Part shown: positions 18,084 to 26,649 of the stretch, piece by piece | Layout of the letters: every line of letters starts with the position of its first letter | How positions within the stretch are numbered: position 1 is the first letter of the stretch | Origin: Mesorhizobium sp. ZC-5 | GTDB taxonomy: Bacteria > Pseudomonadota > Alphaproteobacteria > Rhizobiales > Rhizobiaceae | Direction of reading: 5' to 3' | Assembly (NCBI RefSeq): GCF_025753855.1 | Contig: NZ_JAOWPT010000005.1 | Location: 186,001-250,000 of the forward strand | Length of the DNA stretch: 64,000 bases | The notes under the pieces: generated by a model | What the model was told of the DNA's origin: nothing | The model's database searches: none | The model's input: only the letters and a program-made list of their open reading frames with translations | Position numbers and translations under genes: made by a program

Positions 18084-18629
18084 TTACTGCTGGGCGACGG
18101 AGCCGACGGCCGCCCCATCGACACGCTTGAGGCTCATGCCGATCACCGGCACCATCTGCTTCTCGACGCGGACGGAAACCGTCACGTTCATGGTGTTCTC
18201 GTCGGGTAGGCGGGCCAGCATCGCGCCTTTCAACTGTTTGCGGTTCAGCGACAGCACGACCTTGCGGCCATCAACATTGCCGGCAACGACGTCAAGACCC
18301 TTGCCGGCGGCGCCGTCCAGGAATTTTCCGCCATAGCCTTTTCCCTTGCGCTCTACCGTGGCGCTCATCTTCTGAGTGAACACACCGACGCGGCAGGCGC
18401 CGTCGAGCGTCATGCCGACCTTCACCTTGGGCGTCGAGCCGGTGAAAGTGCAGGTGAACTTGGTGCCCTTGTACTTGCCGGCGACGATTTCGCCGGGTCC
18501 TACCCATTCGCCCTCTACCGATTGGAAGAATTTCTTGTCGCGCTCCGGGCCGTCGGCGGCTTCGCCGATTCCCGTGGTTGCAGTGATGGCCACAAGCGGC
18601 AGGAAAGCGGACAGAAATGCGCGTTTCAT
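18084..18629 (-). CDS. Secreted protein of unknown function
   Basis: A 181-residue protein with a clear Sec signal peptide (MKRAFLSAFLPLVAITATTG, cleavage near GEAADG). The mature part has a Gly- and Lys-rich beta-strand pattern with two cysteines about 17 residues apart (FTCTFTG and GACRVG) that could form a disulfide. I do not recognise the family; similar 170-190-residue exported proteins occur across rhizobia. The start at ATG 18629 was chosen because upstream in-frame Met codons would put 19 hydrophilic residues ahead of the signal peptide. It is followed by a good terminator and is probably monocistronic. Confidence 0.72.
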   Translation of the reverse strand: MKRAFLSAFLPLVAITATTGIGEAADGPERDKKFFQSVEGEWVGPGEIVAGKYKGTKFTCTFTGSTPKVKVGMTLDGACRVGVFTQKMSATVERKGKGYGGKFLDGAAGKGLDVVAGNVDGRKVVLSLNRKQLKGAMLARLPDENTMNVTVSVRVEKQMVPVIGMSLKRVDGAAVGSVAQQ

Positions 18630-18752
18630 CAAGGGACACCCGGCAACAGGACTGGAGAATGAACTCGGCCTGACCATGAACAACAATGGTTAATGCTTCG
18701 TCTATTCCCCGTGTACGGCGCACCATGCTGCGGTGTGTGAACCGCTGCAAGT

Positions 18753-19835
18753 TCATTTTTCAGGCTTGGTTACTTCGGCCTGCCGCGCCGTGGCAAAGGA
18801 GGTCAGTGCTGAGAGGAAATCGGCCATGCCGGGCCGCCTTACCGCGCTGAAGGGCAGAGGCCGTACTGTCTCCATCGCGGCCATACCGATGCGGGCCGTC
18901 ATCATGCCGTTGACGACACCTTCGCCGAGCTTTGCCGAAAGCCGCGCGGCAAGCCCGTGACCGACGATCTGCTGGACGAAACTGTCGCTTACCGCAATCG
19001 ACCCGGTGACGGCGAGATGCGCCAGCACGCTGCGCGCGAGGCGGAAAAAGCCGAGCGTTCCAGGCCGGCCGCCATAGAGTTCCGCCAGTCGGCGGATCAG
19101 CCGTCCGGCCTCGAACACGACATAGGCGACATCGACCAGCGCACGGGGGCTGACCGCGGTAACCAGGGAGACGCGCTTTGCTGCATCGAGGATCATCAAT
19201 TTCGCCTTGGCGTCGAGCGGTGACAGCATCTCGGTCTCGGCGAGGCGCACGAGATTGGCGCCGTCGATGATGTCGTCGCGTAGATCGCCGAGCATGCGGC
19301 GCCCGGCGGCCGTCTCCGGTCTGCCGGCAAGCAAAGACGACAATTCGTCGACCACGCCCCGCGCCGCCTTCGGGTCGTCGCGCAGAAGCGCGTCGGCGGC
19401 ACGGTTGCGCAGTTTTTCGATGGATGCCAGTCGCGACAGTGCAAGCACCTCACGCATGAGAATGACGACGAGTGCCAGCATGGCGATCGCCGCCGCGGCC
19501 GTGGCAACCCAACCAAGCCAGTCCGCGCGGGAAAAAAGCTCGCGGATCAGGCTGTCGGTCCAGAGCCCGACCGCCAGCGAGACGAGAATGCCGAAAGCGC
19601 CGATGAAGACCGCGCCGAGACGCGAGCGTCGTTTCGGTGCCGTGGCCGGAGGCGGTTCGCTCGTCACCATATCCGGTTCGTCGAACACATCGACGGCGTC
19701 GGGCGTTACCACGGTCTTCAGCGCGCGCGGCCTACGCGGTGTCTCCGCTTCCGAAGATCGTGAGGCGGGAGACTGCTGCTTGCGCTCGGGCTCCGGCTCA
19801 AGACGAAACGCGGTGGGTTTGCGATTTCCCGTCAT
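18753..19835 (-). CDS. ycjF: YcjF-like membrane protein (DUF697, TIGR01620 family)
   Basis: A 360-residue inner-membrane protein. The first 75 residues are polar and Pro/Arg-rich, then two hydrophobic helices at about 76-92 and 107-127, then a helical DUF697 domain with SPRALVDVAYVVFEAGRLIR and LGFFRLARSVLAHLAVTGSI. Its ATG overlaps the stop codon of the YcjX gene by four bases, so the two are translationally coupled. In enterobacteria the ycjX-ycjF pair belongs to the phage-shock (Psp) regulon and responds to envelope stress; no pspA/pspF lies nearby here, so regulation must differ. Confidence 0.88.
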   Translation of the reverse strand: MTGNRKPTAFRLEPEPERKQQSPASRSSEAETPRRPRALKTVVTPDAVDVFDEPDMVTSEPPPATAPKRRSRLGAVFIGAFGILVSLAVGLWTDSLIRELFSRADWLGWVATAAAAIAMLALVVILMREVLALSRLASIEKLRNRAADALLRDDPKAARGVVDELSSLLAGRPETAAGRRMLGDLRDDIIDGANLVRLAETEMLSPLDAKAKLMILDAAKRVSLVTAVSPRALVDVAYVVFEAGRLIRRLAELYGGRPGTLGFFRLARSVLAHLAVTGSIAVSDSFVQQIVGHGLAARLSAKLGEGVVNGMMTARIGMAAMETVRPLPFSAVRRPGMADFLSALTSFATARQAEVTKPEK

Positions 19836-21316
19836 GCCAGATGGTCCCCGATGAGGAATTGCAGCGCCCGGTCGAGCCGAATGTGGGGCAAAGACAGCGT
19901 CACTCCCTCTGCGGTCTTTTCCAGCTTGGGCGGTCGGAAGCGCACGAAACGCACGGCCGGATCGTCGGATGCCGTGTTCTTGCCTTGCTCGAATACGTCA
20001 TCAATTTTTGCCGGTAAGTCACCGGGAAATATGGCTGTTTCGGTTTTGCCGTCGAATTTTTCGTCACCAATCGTCTCGCCCTTGAGTGGCGTGCCGATGA
20101 TTACCGGCAAGGTTTCACGGCCCTGCTTCACTGTTCCTTCGCGTGTGGCGCGGACCGCGGCCATGGCGAGCACGTCCACTTCGGCGCCGGAAAAATTGGC
20201 CTTTTTGATCGCCCGATCGGCAAGCCGGCGCACGATCGCCTGCAACCGGTCATGGCTTTCGTGATGCAGGTGATCGGCCTTTGTGGCGGCGACGAGGATG
20301 CGATCGATCCGCCGCGAGAAAAGATCGGTCAGGAAACCGCCACGCCCCGGCCGGAAACAGGCTAGGATCTCCATCACCGCGCGCTCGAGGTCAGCCATCG
20401 CTCCCGGGCCGGCATTCAGCGCCTGCATGGCGTCGATCAGCACGATCTGCCGGTCGAGACGCGTGATGTGCTCGCGGAAGAACGGTTTTACGACATGCGT
20501 CTTGTAGGCCTCGTAGCGGCGCTCCATCATCGCCTGCAGCGAGCCGGAGCGGGCGCGGCCGTCTGCCAGATCCGGCAGCGGAGCGAAGGTCAGCGCCGGC
20601 GAACCTTCGAGATCGCCGGGCATTAGGAACCGTCCGGGCGGCAGCGTAGACAGTGCTCGTCCGTCTTCCTTGCAGGCTTTCAGGTATTTCGAAAAACTCT
20701 CTGCCAGATTTCGAGCCACCATCTCGTCGGCCGCCGCGGTCGGGTCGATGGTTGCGGACAGTGCGCGCCAATCCGCTGAAAGGTCGGCACGGACCGGAAA
20801 TTCCGCCATTTCGAAGGCTTCTTTTGAAAATTCGCGGTAGTTTTTTCCCAGAAGTGGCAAATCAAGCAGCCATTCTCCAGGATAATCGACGATATCGATG
20901 GAGAGCTTTCCACTCGAAAACAGCCGGCTCCAGCCGGATGCCGATTCATACTCGATGGTTAGCCTCAGCTCGGAAATCGCGCGTGTCGATTCCGGCCAGA
21001 TGCGGCTCGTCACCAGCGAGTCGATATGATCCTCGTACTGGAATCGCGGCACCGCGTCGTCCGGCTGCTGTTCGAGGAACGCGCGCGAAATACGTCCCGA
21101 CTTCTGCGCTTCGAACAGCGGCAGCCGCCCTCCGTGGATCAGGTTGTGCACGAAGGAGGAGATAAACACCGTTTTGCCGGCACGGGAGAGGCCGGTCACG
21201 CCGAGCCGCAGCGACGGCGACCAAAGTCCCGTTGCGCGTCCAGCCATTGTATCCAGCGCGATGCGCGCCTCGTCGGTATAGGTGGTCAGAGACGCCAAAT
21301 GCTCGGTTCCGGCCAA
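19832..21316 (-). CDS. ycjX: YcjX-like P-loop NTPase (DUF463)
   Basis: A 494-residue putative GTPase. The Walker A motif is G42-L-S-R-A-G-K48-T49, followed by IDIVDYPGEWLLDLP, a Walker B/switch-like segment in which DYPGE replaces the classic DxxG. Long alpha-helical inserts and a C-terminal LPHIRLDRALQFLIGD region fit DUF463. Family knowledge: YcjX is a membrane-associated stress NTPase with an unclear role, always paired with YcjF. Here the two genes overlap by ATGA at 19832-19835. The start at ATG 21316 gives about 40 residues before the P-loop, as usual. Confidence 0.9.
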   Translation of the reverse strand: MAGTEHLASLTTYTDEARIALDTMAGRATGLWSPSLRLGVTGLSRAGKTVFISSFVHNLIHGGRLPLFEAQKSGRISRAFLEQQPDDAVPRFQYEDHIDSLVTSRIWPESTRAISELRLTIEYESASGWSRLFSSGKLSIDIVDYPGEWLLDLPLLGKNYREFSKEAFEMAEFPVRADLSADWRALSATIDPTAAADEMVARNLAESFSKYLKACKEDGRALSTLPPGRFLMPGDLEGSPALTFAPLPDLADGRARSGSLQAMMERRYEAYKTHVVKPFFREHITRLDRQIVLIDAMQALNAGPGAMADLERAVMEILACFRPGRGGFLTDLFSRRIDRILVAATKADHLHHESHDRLQAIVRRLADRAIKKANFSGAEVDVLAMAAVRATREGTVKQGRETLPVIIGTPLKGETIGDEKFDGKTETAIFPGDLPAKIDDVFEQGKNTASDDPAVRFVRFRPPKLEKTAEGVTLSLPHIRLDRALQFLIGDHLA

Positions 21317-21370
21317 TCGTGGCTCCCGATATAGGCACTGCGGGCAGGTATGGAAATGGATGTAATTTTC

Positions 21371-21883
21371 TCAGAGATCGGCGGGCGTAAAAAAGGCTTC
21401 GAGATAACCTTTGCCGGGAGCCGCTTCGCCGATGCCGTCGCTGAAGCGGATCACCGCCAGGCCCGAGGTCGGAAAACCGCCGATCATGGCGCCGCGCGCC
21501 TGGTCCTCGCCATCGCCCGAAATCGCCATGGCGAGATCTTCCATCATCGGATTGTGTCCGATGATCATCATCGACGCCGCCTGACGCCCGTATTCATGGA
21601 TGATCGTGAGATAGCCGTAGGCGTCCTCGGAATAGAGCAGGTCCATATAGGAAACACGCCGGTGATCGATGGCCGAATGCCGGAGCAACCCTTCCAGGGT
21701 TTCCCGCGCACGTTTGGCCGAAGAACAGAGCACCAATTCGGGCACATAGCCGCAAGCGCGCATGGCTGCACCTGTCGCTTCGGCGTCGGCCTTGCCGGTG
21801 GCATCGAGGGGCCGGTCAAAATCCCGCATTCCGGGCTCCGCCCAGCCGGCTTTTGCATGCCTCAAGAGAAAAAGCCTTGTCAT
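21371..21883 (-). CDS. sixA: SixA-like phosphohistidine phosphatase (histidine phosphatase superfamily)
   Basis: A 170-residue protein of the branch-1 histidine phosphatase fold. The catalytic motif is L-R-H-A near the N-terminus (FLLRHAKAGW), with the second conserved His in MMIIGHNPMMEDLA. E. coli SixA removes phosphate from histidine phosphotransfer proteins and NPr, so its presence in a genome with Hpt proteins is sensible, but the rhizobial group's substrate is unproven. I chose ATG 21883; a GTG two codons upstream (21889) is also possible. It lies upstream of ycjX on the same strand, about 55 bases away. Confidence 0.85.
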   Translation of the reverse strand: MTRLFLLRHAKAGWAEPGMRDFDRPLDATGKADAEATGAAMRACGYVPELVLCSSAKRARETLEGLLRHSAIDHRRVSYMDLLYSEDAYGYLTIIHEYGRQAASMMIIGHNPMMEDLAMAISGDGEDQARGAMIGGFPTSGLAVIRFSDGIGEAAPGKGYLEAFFTPADL

Positions 21884-22089
21884 GGTCACCGTTGCGGCAG
21901 GCGATCCGTATCACCCGAAGACGGTTTAGTAGCGCGAGACACTTCGTGCAACACGGCCCTTAGGCCAAGGTATCGCTCGGATATACGACGGTTATGCACC
22001 GAATCATGCTCACGTAGGCATGCAAACTCGGGCGGCATGTCTGCGTTAAGCGCAAGCTAACAAATGCGTGACTCGCGCTCGGATTGATC

Positions 22090-22118
22090 TTGTGCGGCCT
22101 TTGGTCGCCGAATATATA
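22090..22118 (+). promoter_or_regulatory. Sigma-70-like promoter candidate for dksA
   Basis: TTGTGC (22090-22095), a 17-base spacer and TATATA (22113-22118), placing initiation near 22125, about 25 bases before the dksA ATG. The remainder of the 265-base gap to sixA shows nothing I can identify. Confidence 0.45.
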
Positions 22119-22148
22119 GGCGCCAATTGCGGTGGTAGGGTGAGTCGA

Positions 22149-22565
22149 ATGAACGCAGTCGTTGATGCCCATTACGTACCCTCGGAAGACGAGCCGTTCA
22201 TGAACGAACGGCAGAAATCGTACTTTCGCTCGAAACTGGTCTCATGGAAGAATGACATTCTGCGCGAAGCGCGTGAAACCCTCGAAATCCTGCAGCAGGA
22301 AAACGCCAATCTGCCCGATCTTGCCGATCGCGCTTCGTCTGAAACGGACCGCGCGATCGAACTTCGGGCACGCGATCGCCAGCGCAAGCTGATCGCCAAG
22401 ATCGACGCCGCGCTTAACAGGATTGACGAGGGCACCTACGGCTATTGCGAAGAAACGGGCGAGCCGATTGCGCTGAAGCGTCTTGACGCCCGGCCGATCG
22501 CAACGCTGTCGATCGAAGCGCAGGAACGTCACGAACGCCGCGAAAAGGTCTATCGCGACGACTGA
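22149..22565 (+). CDS. dksA: RNA polymerase-binding transcription factor DksA
   Basis: A 138-residue DksA with the usual helical hairpin (KSYFRSKLVSWKNDILREAR onward) that enters the secondary channel of RNA polymerase and, with ppGpp, adjusts rRNA and amino-acid promoters. The globular zinc-ribbon region here reads C-x2-T-x17-S-x2-A (YGYCEETGEP to TLSIEAQ): three of the four zinc cysteines are missing, as in other alphaproteobacterial DksA. It should therefore fold without zinc. The ATG 22149 (MNAVVDAHY) was chosen over the upstream frame extension to 22068. A perfect 38-bp palindromic terminator follows. Confidence 0.93.
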   Translation: MNAVVDAHYVPSEDEPFMNERQKSYFRSKLVSWKNDILREARETLEILQQENANLPDLADRASSETDRAIELRARDRQRKLIAKIDAALNRIDEGTYGYCEETGEPIALKRLDARPIATLSIEAQERHERREKVYRDD

Positions 22566-22585
22566 CCGGCGCATCGAACCGGAAG

Positions 22586-22623
22586 AAATGGAAAAGGCGG
22601 CACATGTGCCGCCTTTTCCATTT
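22586..22623. terminator. Perfect 38-bp palindromic bidirectional terminator
   Basis: A 19-base arm (starting AAATGGAAAAGGCGGCACA) and its exact complement meet without a loop, with an A run on the left and T-rich sequence on the right. It sits between the convergent dksA and FliO-like genes and should terminate both. Confidence 0.9.
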
Positions 22624-22651
22624 CAAGAGATTTCTGGAGCCTGGGTCTGAA

Positions 22652-23434
22652 TTAGCGTTTGTGGCTGGACAATTCGCCGAGAAGCTTGGTCATCTCGTCC
22701 TCGAGCGAAAGCTCCGGTTTTGCCGGTTTCCTGGCGGAACCGTTGTCGAGGCTCACTTCCAGTTCCTCCATTAACGCGTCGTCGATATCGTCGTCGACCT
22801 CGACCGGTTGCGGCTTCGCCGCGACCGGCGTTGCCCGCGAGCCGAGATAGTGAGTCTGACCACCTGTATTGACAGCGGCAGGAGCGCGCGCTGGAGCAGG
22901 GGGGCGGGTTTCCGGAACGGAATTGTTTGGCGGACGCCCGGGATGCGGGCTTACGAGTTGCGGGGCATGCCGCTCAGGCGCGCGCTGTTGCGGAGGAACC
23001 GGTTGAGCCTGTGGGTGGCGCGGCGGCGCTTCGTTCCGCTGCGGTGCAGTCTGTGGAACCTCGGTGGGGCGTGAGCGCTCTGGCTGACGCGGCGGCAGGT
23101 CGTGCTCGGTGTGCTGCGCGGGCCTGCGCTGCTGGAACTGAAGCCGGATATCCTGTTCGACCACGACGTCGGTCGGACCACCGATCAGCAGCAGATGTTC
23201 GACATCGTCGCGCCGCACCAGCACCAGACGTCGGTGGCTGTCGACGGCGGTTGCATCCATCACCGCAAGCCGCGTCTTGCGATTGCGCCCACCTGCCACG
23301 AAGGTTCCAAATGTCAAGTTGCGCACCAACTTGACCACCACCAGAACCACCACAAGCAGAAAAAGTGCAAGCAGGGTCCAAAGCAGCGCCATAGCGTATT
23401 CCGGGCCAGCCAGCCCTTCGAGCCACTCCCGCAT
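22652..23434 (-). CDS. FliO/MopB-like membrane protein with Pro/Gln-rich tail
   Basis: A 260-residue protein. One N-terminal membrane helix (YAMALLWTLLALFLLVVVLV, about 13-36) is followed by a FliO-like cytoplasmic beta domain (KTRLAVMDATAVDSHRRLVL, then VRRDDVEHLLLIGGPTDVVV). After that, about 150 residues are Pro/Gln/Arg-rich and likely disordered, ending in an acidic stretch (DDDIDDALMEELEVSL). FliO proper helps assemble the flagellar export gate, but no flagellar gene is near, so this is more likely a FliO-domain paralogue of unknown use. ATG 23434 has GGAGGG upstream. It is divergent from cckA. Confidence 0.72.
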   Translation of the reverse strand: MREWLEGLAGPEYAMALLWTLLALFLLVVVLVVVKLVRNLTFGTFVAGGRNRKTRLAVMDATAVDSHRRLVLVRRDDVEHLLLIGGPTDVVVEQDIRLQFQQRRPAQHTEHDLPPRQPERSRPTEVPQTAPQRNEAPPRHPQAQPVPPQQRAPERHAPQLVSPHPGRPPNNSVPETRPPAPARAPAAVNTGGQTHYLGSRATPVAAKPQPVEVDDDIDDALMEELEVSLDNGSARKPAKPELSLEDEMTKLLGELSSHKR

Positions 23435-23655
23435 CGAGCCCTCCAGATGTACGTGCAGCGGCGGCACTCTATGCCGTTGCGGCGGGCGACTGCAAGTTAC
23501 CATTGCCGCCTTTGCGTCGCCGATGTTAACGCATGCAGAATGAAGCGCAGGTTTTCCCGGGCTTTTTCCGTCGAGGCCTTTTCCGGGCCGATAGAATGTG
23601 ATTCAACCGGACCCCGGTAGGGGGCACCGGAGCGCCGGGAATCACAGGCAGGCAG

Positions 23656-26238
23656 ATGGCGAGGGAAACCCGCAACGATTTCTATCCGACACCGATCGTC
23701 GACCAGAACATGCGCCCAGGCGTTATCACGCGCCTGATCATTTTCATCGTGGTCCTGACCGGTTCGGCGATCGTTTTTGGAATATTCCGCGAGCGCCTTG
23801 GCGATCCGTTCCTGCTGGGAATGCTTGGCATCCTGGCGATGATCGGTGTCGGCTATCTTTTCACCACGGCCATAGGTTTCGTGCAGATCGCGCCGCGCTC
23901 GACCGCCGACGAACTGTCGAAGTCCTTTGTCGACTCCATGTCGCAGGGCCTGATCGTGACTGACACGAAAGGCCGCATAATTTACGCCAACCGTGCCTAT
24001 GCGACGATGACCGGAGCCACGTCCGCAGCGGATGTAAAGACGGTTGAAGGATTGCTGTCGGACATAGCTGAGGCTTCGCCCGTCATCTATCGCGTTGCGT
24101 CAGGCCTGCGCGATGGTCAGGCCGGCGACGGCGAGTTCCGCCTTCAGCAGGCAATCCGGCCTGGTTCCGAGTCCGGCGCGCATTGGTACCGGGTTCGCGC
24201 CCGGACCTTCAGCATACCAAGCCAGCGGCAGCCACTGCTGGCCTGGCAGCTTGCCGACATTTCGGCGGAACGGGCCGAGCAGGAGCGCTTCTTCCTCGAT
24301 CTGCAGAAGGCGATCGATCATCTCGACCACGCACCGGCCGGGTTTTTCGCGGCCGATCAGGAGGGCCGGGTCACCTACATCAACGCGACGCTTGCCGAAT
24401 GGCTGGGCCTCGACCTTGCAAGTTTCACGCCTGGCTCGACCAGCCTGCGCGAGATCGTCGCCGGCGACGGCATGGCGCTGATCCGTTCGGTCAAGGCCGA
24501 TCCGGGCACCACCCGCAACGCCGTCATCGATCTCGATCTCGCCACGGTGAAGGGCGAGGCACTGCCTGTCCGCTTCATGCACCGGGTGACGGCGAGCCGC
24601 GAAGGTCTACCCGGCCCGAGCCGCACCATCGTATTGAACCGCACCCAGGGCGAGGATGCGTCCGCCGAACTGCGGGCGGCAGAGGTACGTTTCACGCGGT
24701 TTTTCAATTCAACGCCGATGGCGATCGCCGGCGTCGATCAGGACGGCCGCATCGTGCGCACCAACGCGCCGTTCCTGTCGCTTTTCTCGACCGTGGTCGA
24801 TCGCGACGCCGTCGATCGCCGCGTAAGGCTTGATACCGTCATCCACGATCGCGACCGCATGTCTTTCGCGGCTGCACTCGACAAGGCCAAACAGCACCAG
24901 GCGGAAATCGCACCGATCGATACCGTGTTGCCCGACAATGAGGAGCGCCACATGCGCTTCTACGTCAACGCCATCGCCGACGGCGCCGGCGTCGAAGGCG
25001 CCGAGGAGGCGGCGATTGTCTATGCCGTCGAGACGACCGAGCAGAAGGCGCTCGAAGGCCAGATGGCGCAGAGTCAGAAGATGCAGGCGGTTGGCCAACT
25101 TGCCGGCGGCATCGCGCACGATTTCAACAACGTGCTCACCGCTATCATCATGGCGTCGGACCTTCTGCTCACCAACCATCGGCCGTCGGATCCGTCTTTC
25201 CCCGACATCATGAACATCAAGCAGAACGCCAATCGCGCCGCCTCGCTTGTCCGCCAGCTTCTCGCCTTCTCGCGCAAGCAGACCTTGCGGCCGGAAGTGC
25301 TCAACCTGACCGACGTGCTGGCCGACCTCAGGATGTTGCTGTCTCGCCTGGTCGGCAATGGAATCAAGCTGCGCGTCGATCACGGCCGAGACCTCTGGCC
25401 GGTCAAGGCGGACATCGGCCAGTTCGAGCAGGTGATCGTCAACCTTGTCGTGAACGCCCGCGACGCCATGCCGGATGGCGGCGAACTGGTCATCCGCACC
25501 AAGAACCTTACCGCGGAGGAGAGCAAATCTTTTGCTTTCCGAGAACTCGTGCCGGCCGACTATGCATTGGTCGAGGTCGAGGACAGCGGCACGGGCATAG
25601 CGCCGGACACGCTGAAGAAAATTTTCGAGCCGTTCTTCACCACCAAGGAGGTCGGCAAGGGAACCGGGCTCGGCCTGTCGATGGTCTATGGCATCATCAA
25701 ACAAACCGGCGGCTTCATTTTCTGCACCTCCGATGTCGGCTCTGGCACGGTCTTTCACATTTTCCTTCCCCGCCATGTCGCCGAAACGAAAGCTCAGAGC
25801 GCGGATCCGAAAGGCGAGGCGGTCGCCGCCACTCCGAAAATTCCCGATGCCGCCAAGGATTTGTCAGGCTCCGCCACCGTGCTGCTGGTCGAGGATGAGG
25901 ACGCAGTCAGAATGGGCGGCATGCGGGCGCTCACCTCGCGCGGTTATACGGTGCACGAGGCATCGTCGGGCGTCGAGGCGCTGGAAATTTTCAACGAGCT
26001 GAACGGCAAGGTCGACATCGTCGTTTCCGATGTCGTCATGCCCGAAATGGACGGGCCGACCTTGCTCGGTGAACTGCGCAAGCTGCAGCCGGACATCAAG
26101 TTCGTGTTCGTGTCCGGCTATGCCGAGGATGCTTTCGCCAAGAACCTGCCGGAAGATGCCAAATTCGGCTTCCTGCCCAAGCCTTTCTCGCTGAAGCAGC
26201 TGGCGACCGTGGTGAAGGATGTTCTGGAAGCTGAGTAG
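23656..26238 (+). CDS. cckA: Hybrid sensor histidine kinase/phosphatase CckA
   Basis: An 860-residue inner-membrane kinase that controls the cell-cycle regulator CtrA through ChpT. Two membrane helices lie at about 23-46 and 53-76, followed by PAS-type sensor regions (about 90-200, 215-330 and 345-455). The DHp domain has the phospho-accepting His488 in [14 protein letters not shown], an ATPase domain follows with [19 protein letters not shown] and [13 protein letters not shown], and the C-terminal receiver has Asp792 in [12 protein letters not shown]. This domain order and the HDFNN box define CckA. Start ATG 23656 follows a weak purine-rich site. Divergent from the FliO-like gene across 221 bases. 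Confidence 0.93.
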   Translation: MARETRNDFYPTPIVDQNMRPGVITRLIIFIVVLTGSAIVFGIFRERLGDPFLLGMLGILAMIGVGYLFTTAIGFVQIAPRSTADELSKSFVDSMSQGLIVTDTKGRIIYANRAYATMTGATSAADVKTVEGLLSDIAEASPVIYRVASGLRDGQAGDGEFRLQQAIRPGSESGAHWYRVRARTFSIPSQRQPLLAWQLADISAERAEQERFFLDLQKAIDHLDHAPAGFFAADQEGRVTYINATLAEWLGLDLASFTPGSTSLREIVAGDGMALIRSVKADPGTTRNAVIDLDLATVKGEALPVRFMHRVTASREGLPGPSRTIVLNRTQGEDASAELRAAEVRFTRFFNSTPMAIAGVDQDGRIVRTNAPFLSLFSTVVDRDAVDRRVRLDTVIHDRDRMSFAAALDKAKQHQAEIAPIDTVLPDNEERHMRFYVNAIADGAGVEGAEEAAIVYAVETTEQKALEGQMAQSQKMQAVGQLAGGIAHDFNNVLTAIIMASDLLLTNHRPSDPSFPDIMNIKQNANRAASLVRQLLAFSRKQTLRPEVLNLTDVLADLRMLLSRLVGNGIKLRVDHGRDLWPVKADIGQFEQVIVNLVVNARDAMPDGGELVIRTKNLTAEESKSFAFRELVPADYALVEVEDSGTGIAPDTLKKIFEPFFTTKEVGKGTGLGLSMVYGIIKQTGGFIFCTSDVGSGTVFHIFLPRHVAETKAQSADPKGEAVAATPKIPDAAKDLSGSATVLLVEDEDAVRMGGMRALTSRGYTVHEASSGVEALEIFNELNGKVDIVVSDVVMPEMDGPTLLGELRKLQPDIKFVFVSGYAEDAFAKNLPEDAKFGFLPKPFSLKQLATVVKDVLEAE

Positions 26239-26248
26239 CCCAACCAGG

Positions 26249-26575
26249 CTATTCCGGCACCTTCACACTGATTTCGATCGACGCATACCAGGCCGCCAGG
26301 TTGGCGATGTCCTGGTCGGACAGGTCCTTGGCCACCACCGTCATCATCTCGTTTTCCCGTTTGCCGGATCGGAAGGACTTCAACTGCGTCTGCAGGTAGA
26401 TGTCGCTTTCGCCGGCGAGATGCGGCGCCACCGGCATTTTGGCGATGCCGTCGATGCCGTGGCAAACCTGGCACTTCTGCGCGGCGAGAGCGCGGCCGGC
26501 TTTGGCGTCGGCGGCATGGGATGGTGCCGCCAACATGGAAGCCACCGCGACAAGGCATAGGCGGAGTTTTTTCAT
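26249..26575 (-). CDS. Class I c-type cytochrome, periplasmic
   Basis: A 108-residue exported cytochrome. A signal peptide (cleavage near A21/A22) is followed by the heme motif C35-Q-V-C38-H39 and a distal Met ligand, most likely in the KRENEMMTVV segment; the C-terminal helix is LSDQDIANLAAWYASI. It is of the cytochrome c553/c4-like small type that carries electrons from periplasmic dehydrogenases to an oxidase. It is downstream of the PQQ-type sugar dehydrogenase on the same strand (gap 74 bases), which suggests it is the electron acceptor. A terminator-like hairpin between the two may lower its expression. It converges with cckA. Confidence 0.9.
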   Translation of the reverse strand: MKKLRLCLVAVASMLAAPSHAADAKAGRALAAQKCQVCHGIDGIAKMPVAPHLAGESDIYLQTQLKSFRSGKRENEMMTVVAKDLSDQDIANLAAWYASIEISVKVPE

Positions 26576-26591
26576 GAACTTCGGTCCGGTG

Positions 26592-26627
26592 AAAAGTTTG
26601 CTCCGGCCGATATACGGGCCGGAGCAA
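26592..26627 (-). terminator. Hairpin between PQQ dehydrogenase and cytochrome c genes
   Basis: TTGCTCCGGCC (26598-26608) and GGCCGGAGCAA (26617-26627) form a perfect 11-bp stem with an 8-base loop. In minus-strand RNA it is followed by ACTTTTC, a short U run. It may be a partial terminator that reduces read-through into the cytochrome gene. Confidence 0.7.
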
Positions 26628-26649
26628 CCGATGGGCTCGTTTGCTTCGG

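Noticed and set aside
22652-23434. FliO-like gene as evidence of a flagellar cluster.
   Set aside because: No other flagellar gene is in the window, and the long Pro/Gln-rich tail is unlike classic FliO; it is kept as a FliO-domain protein only.
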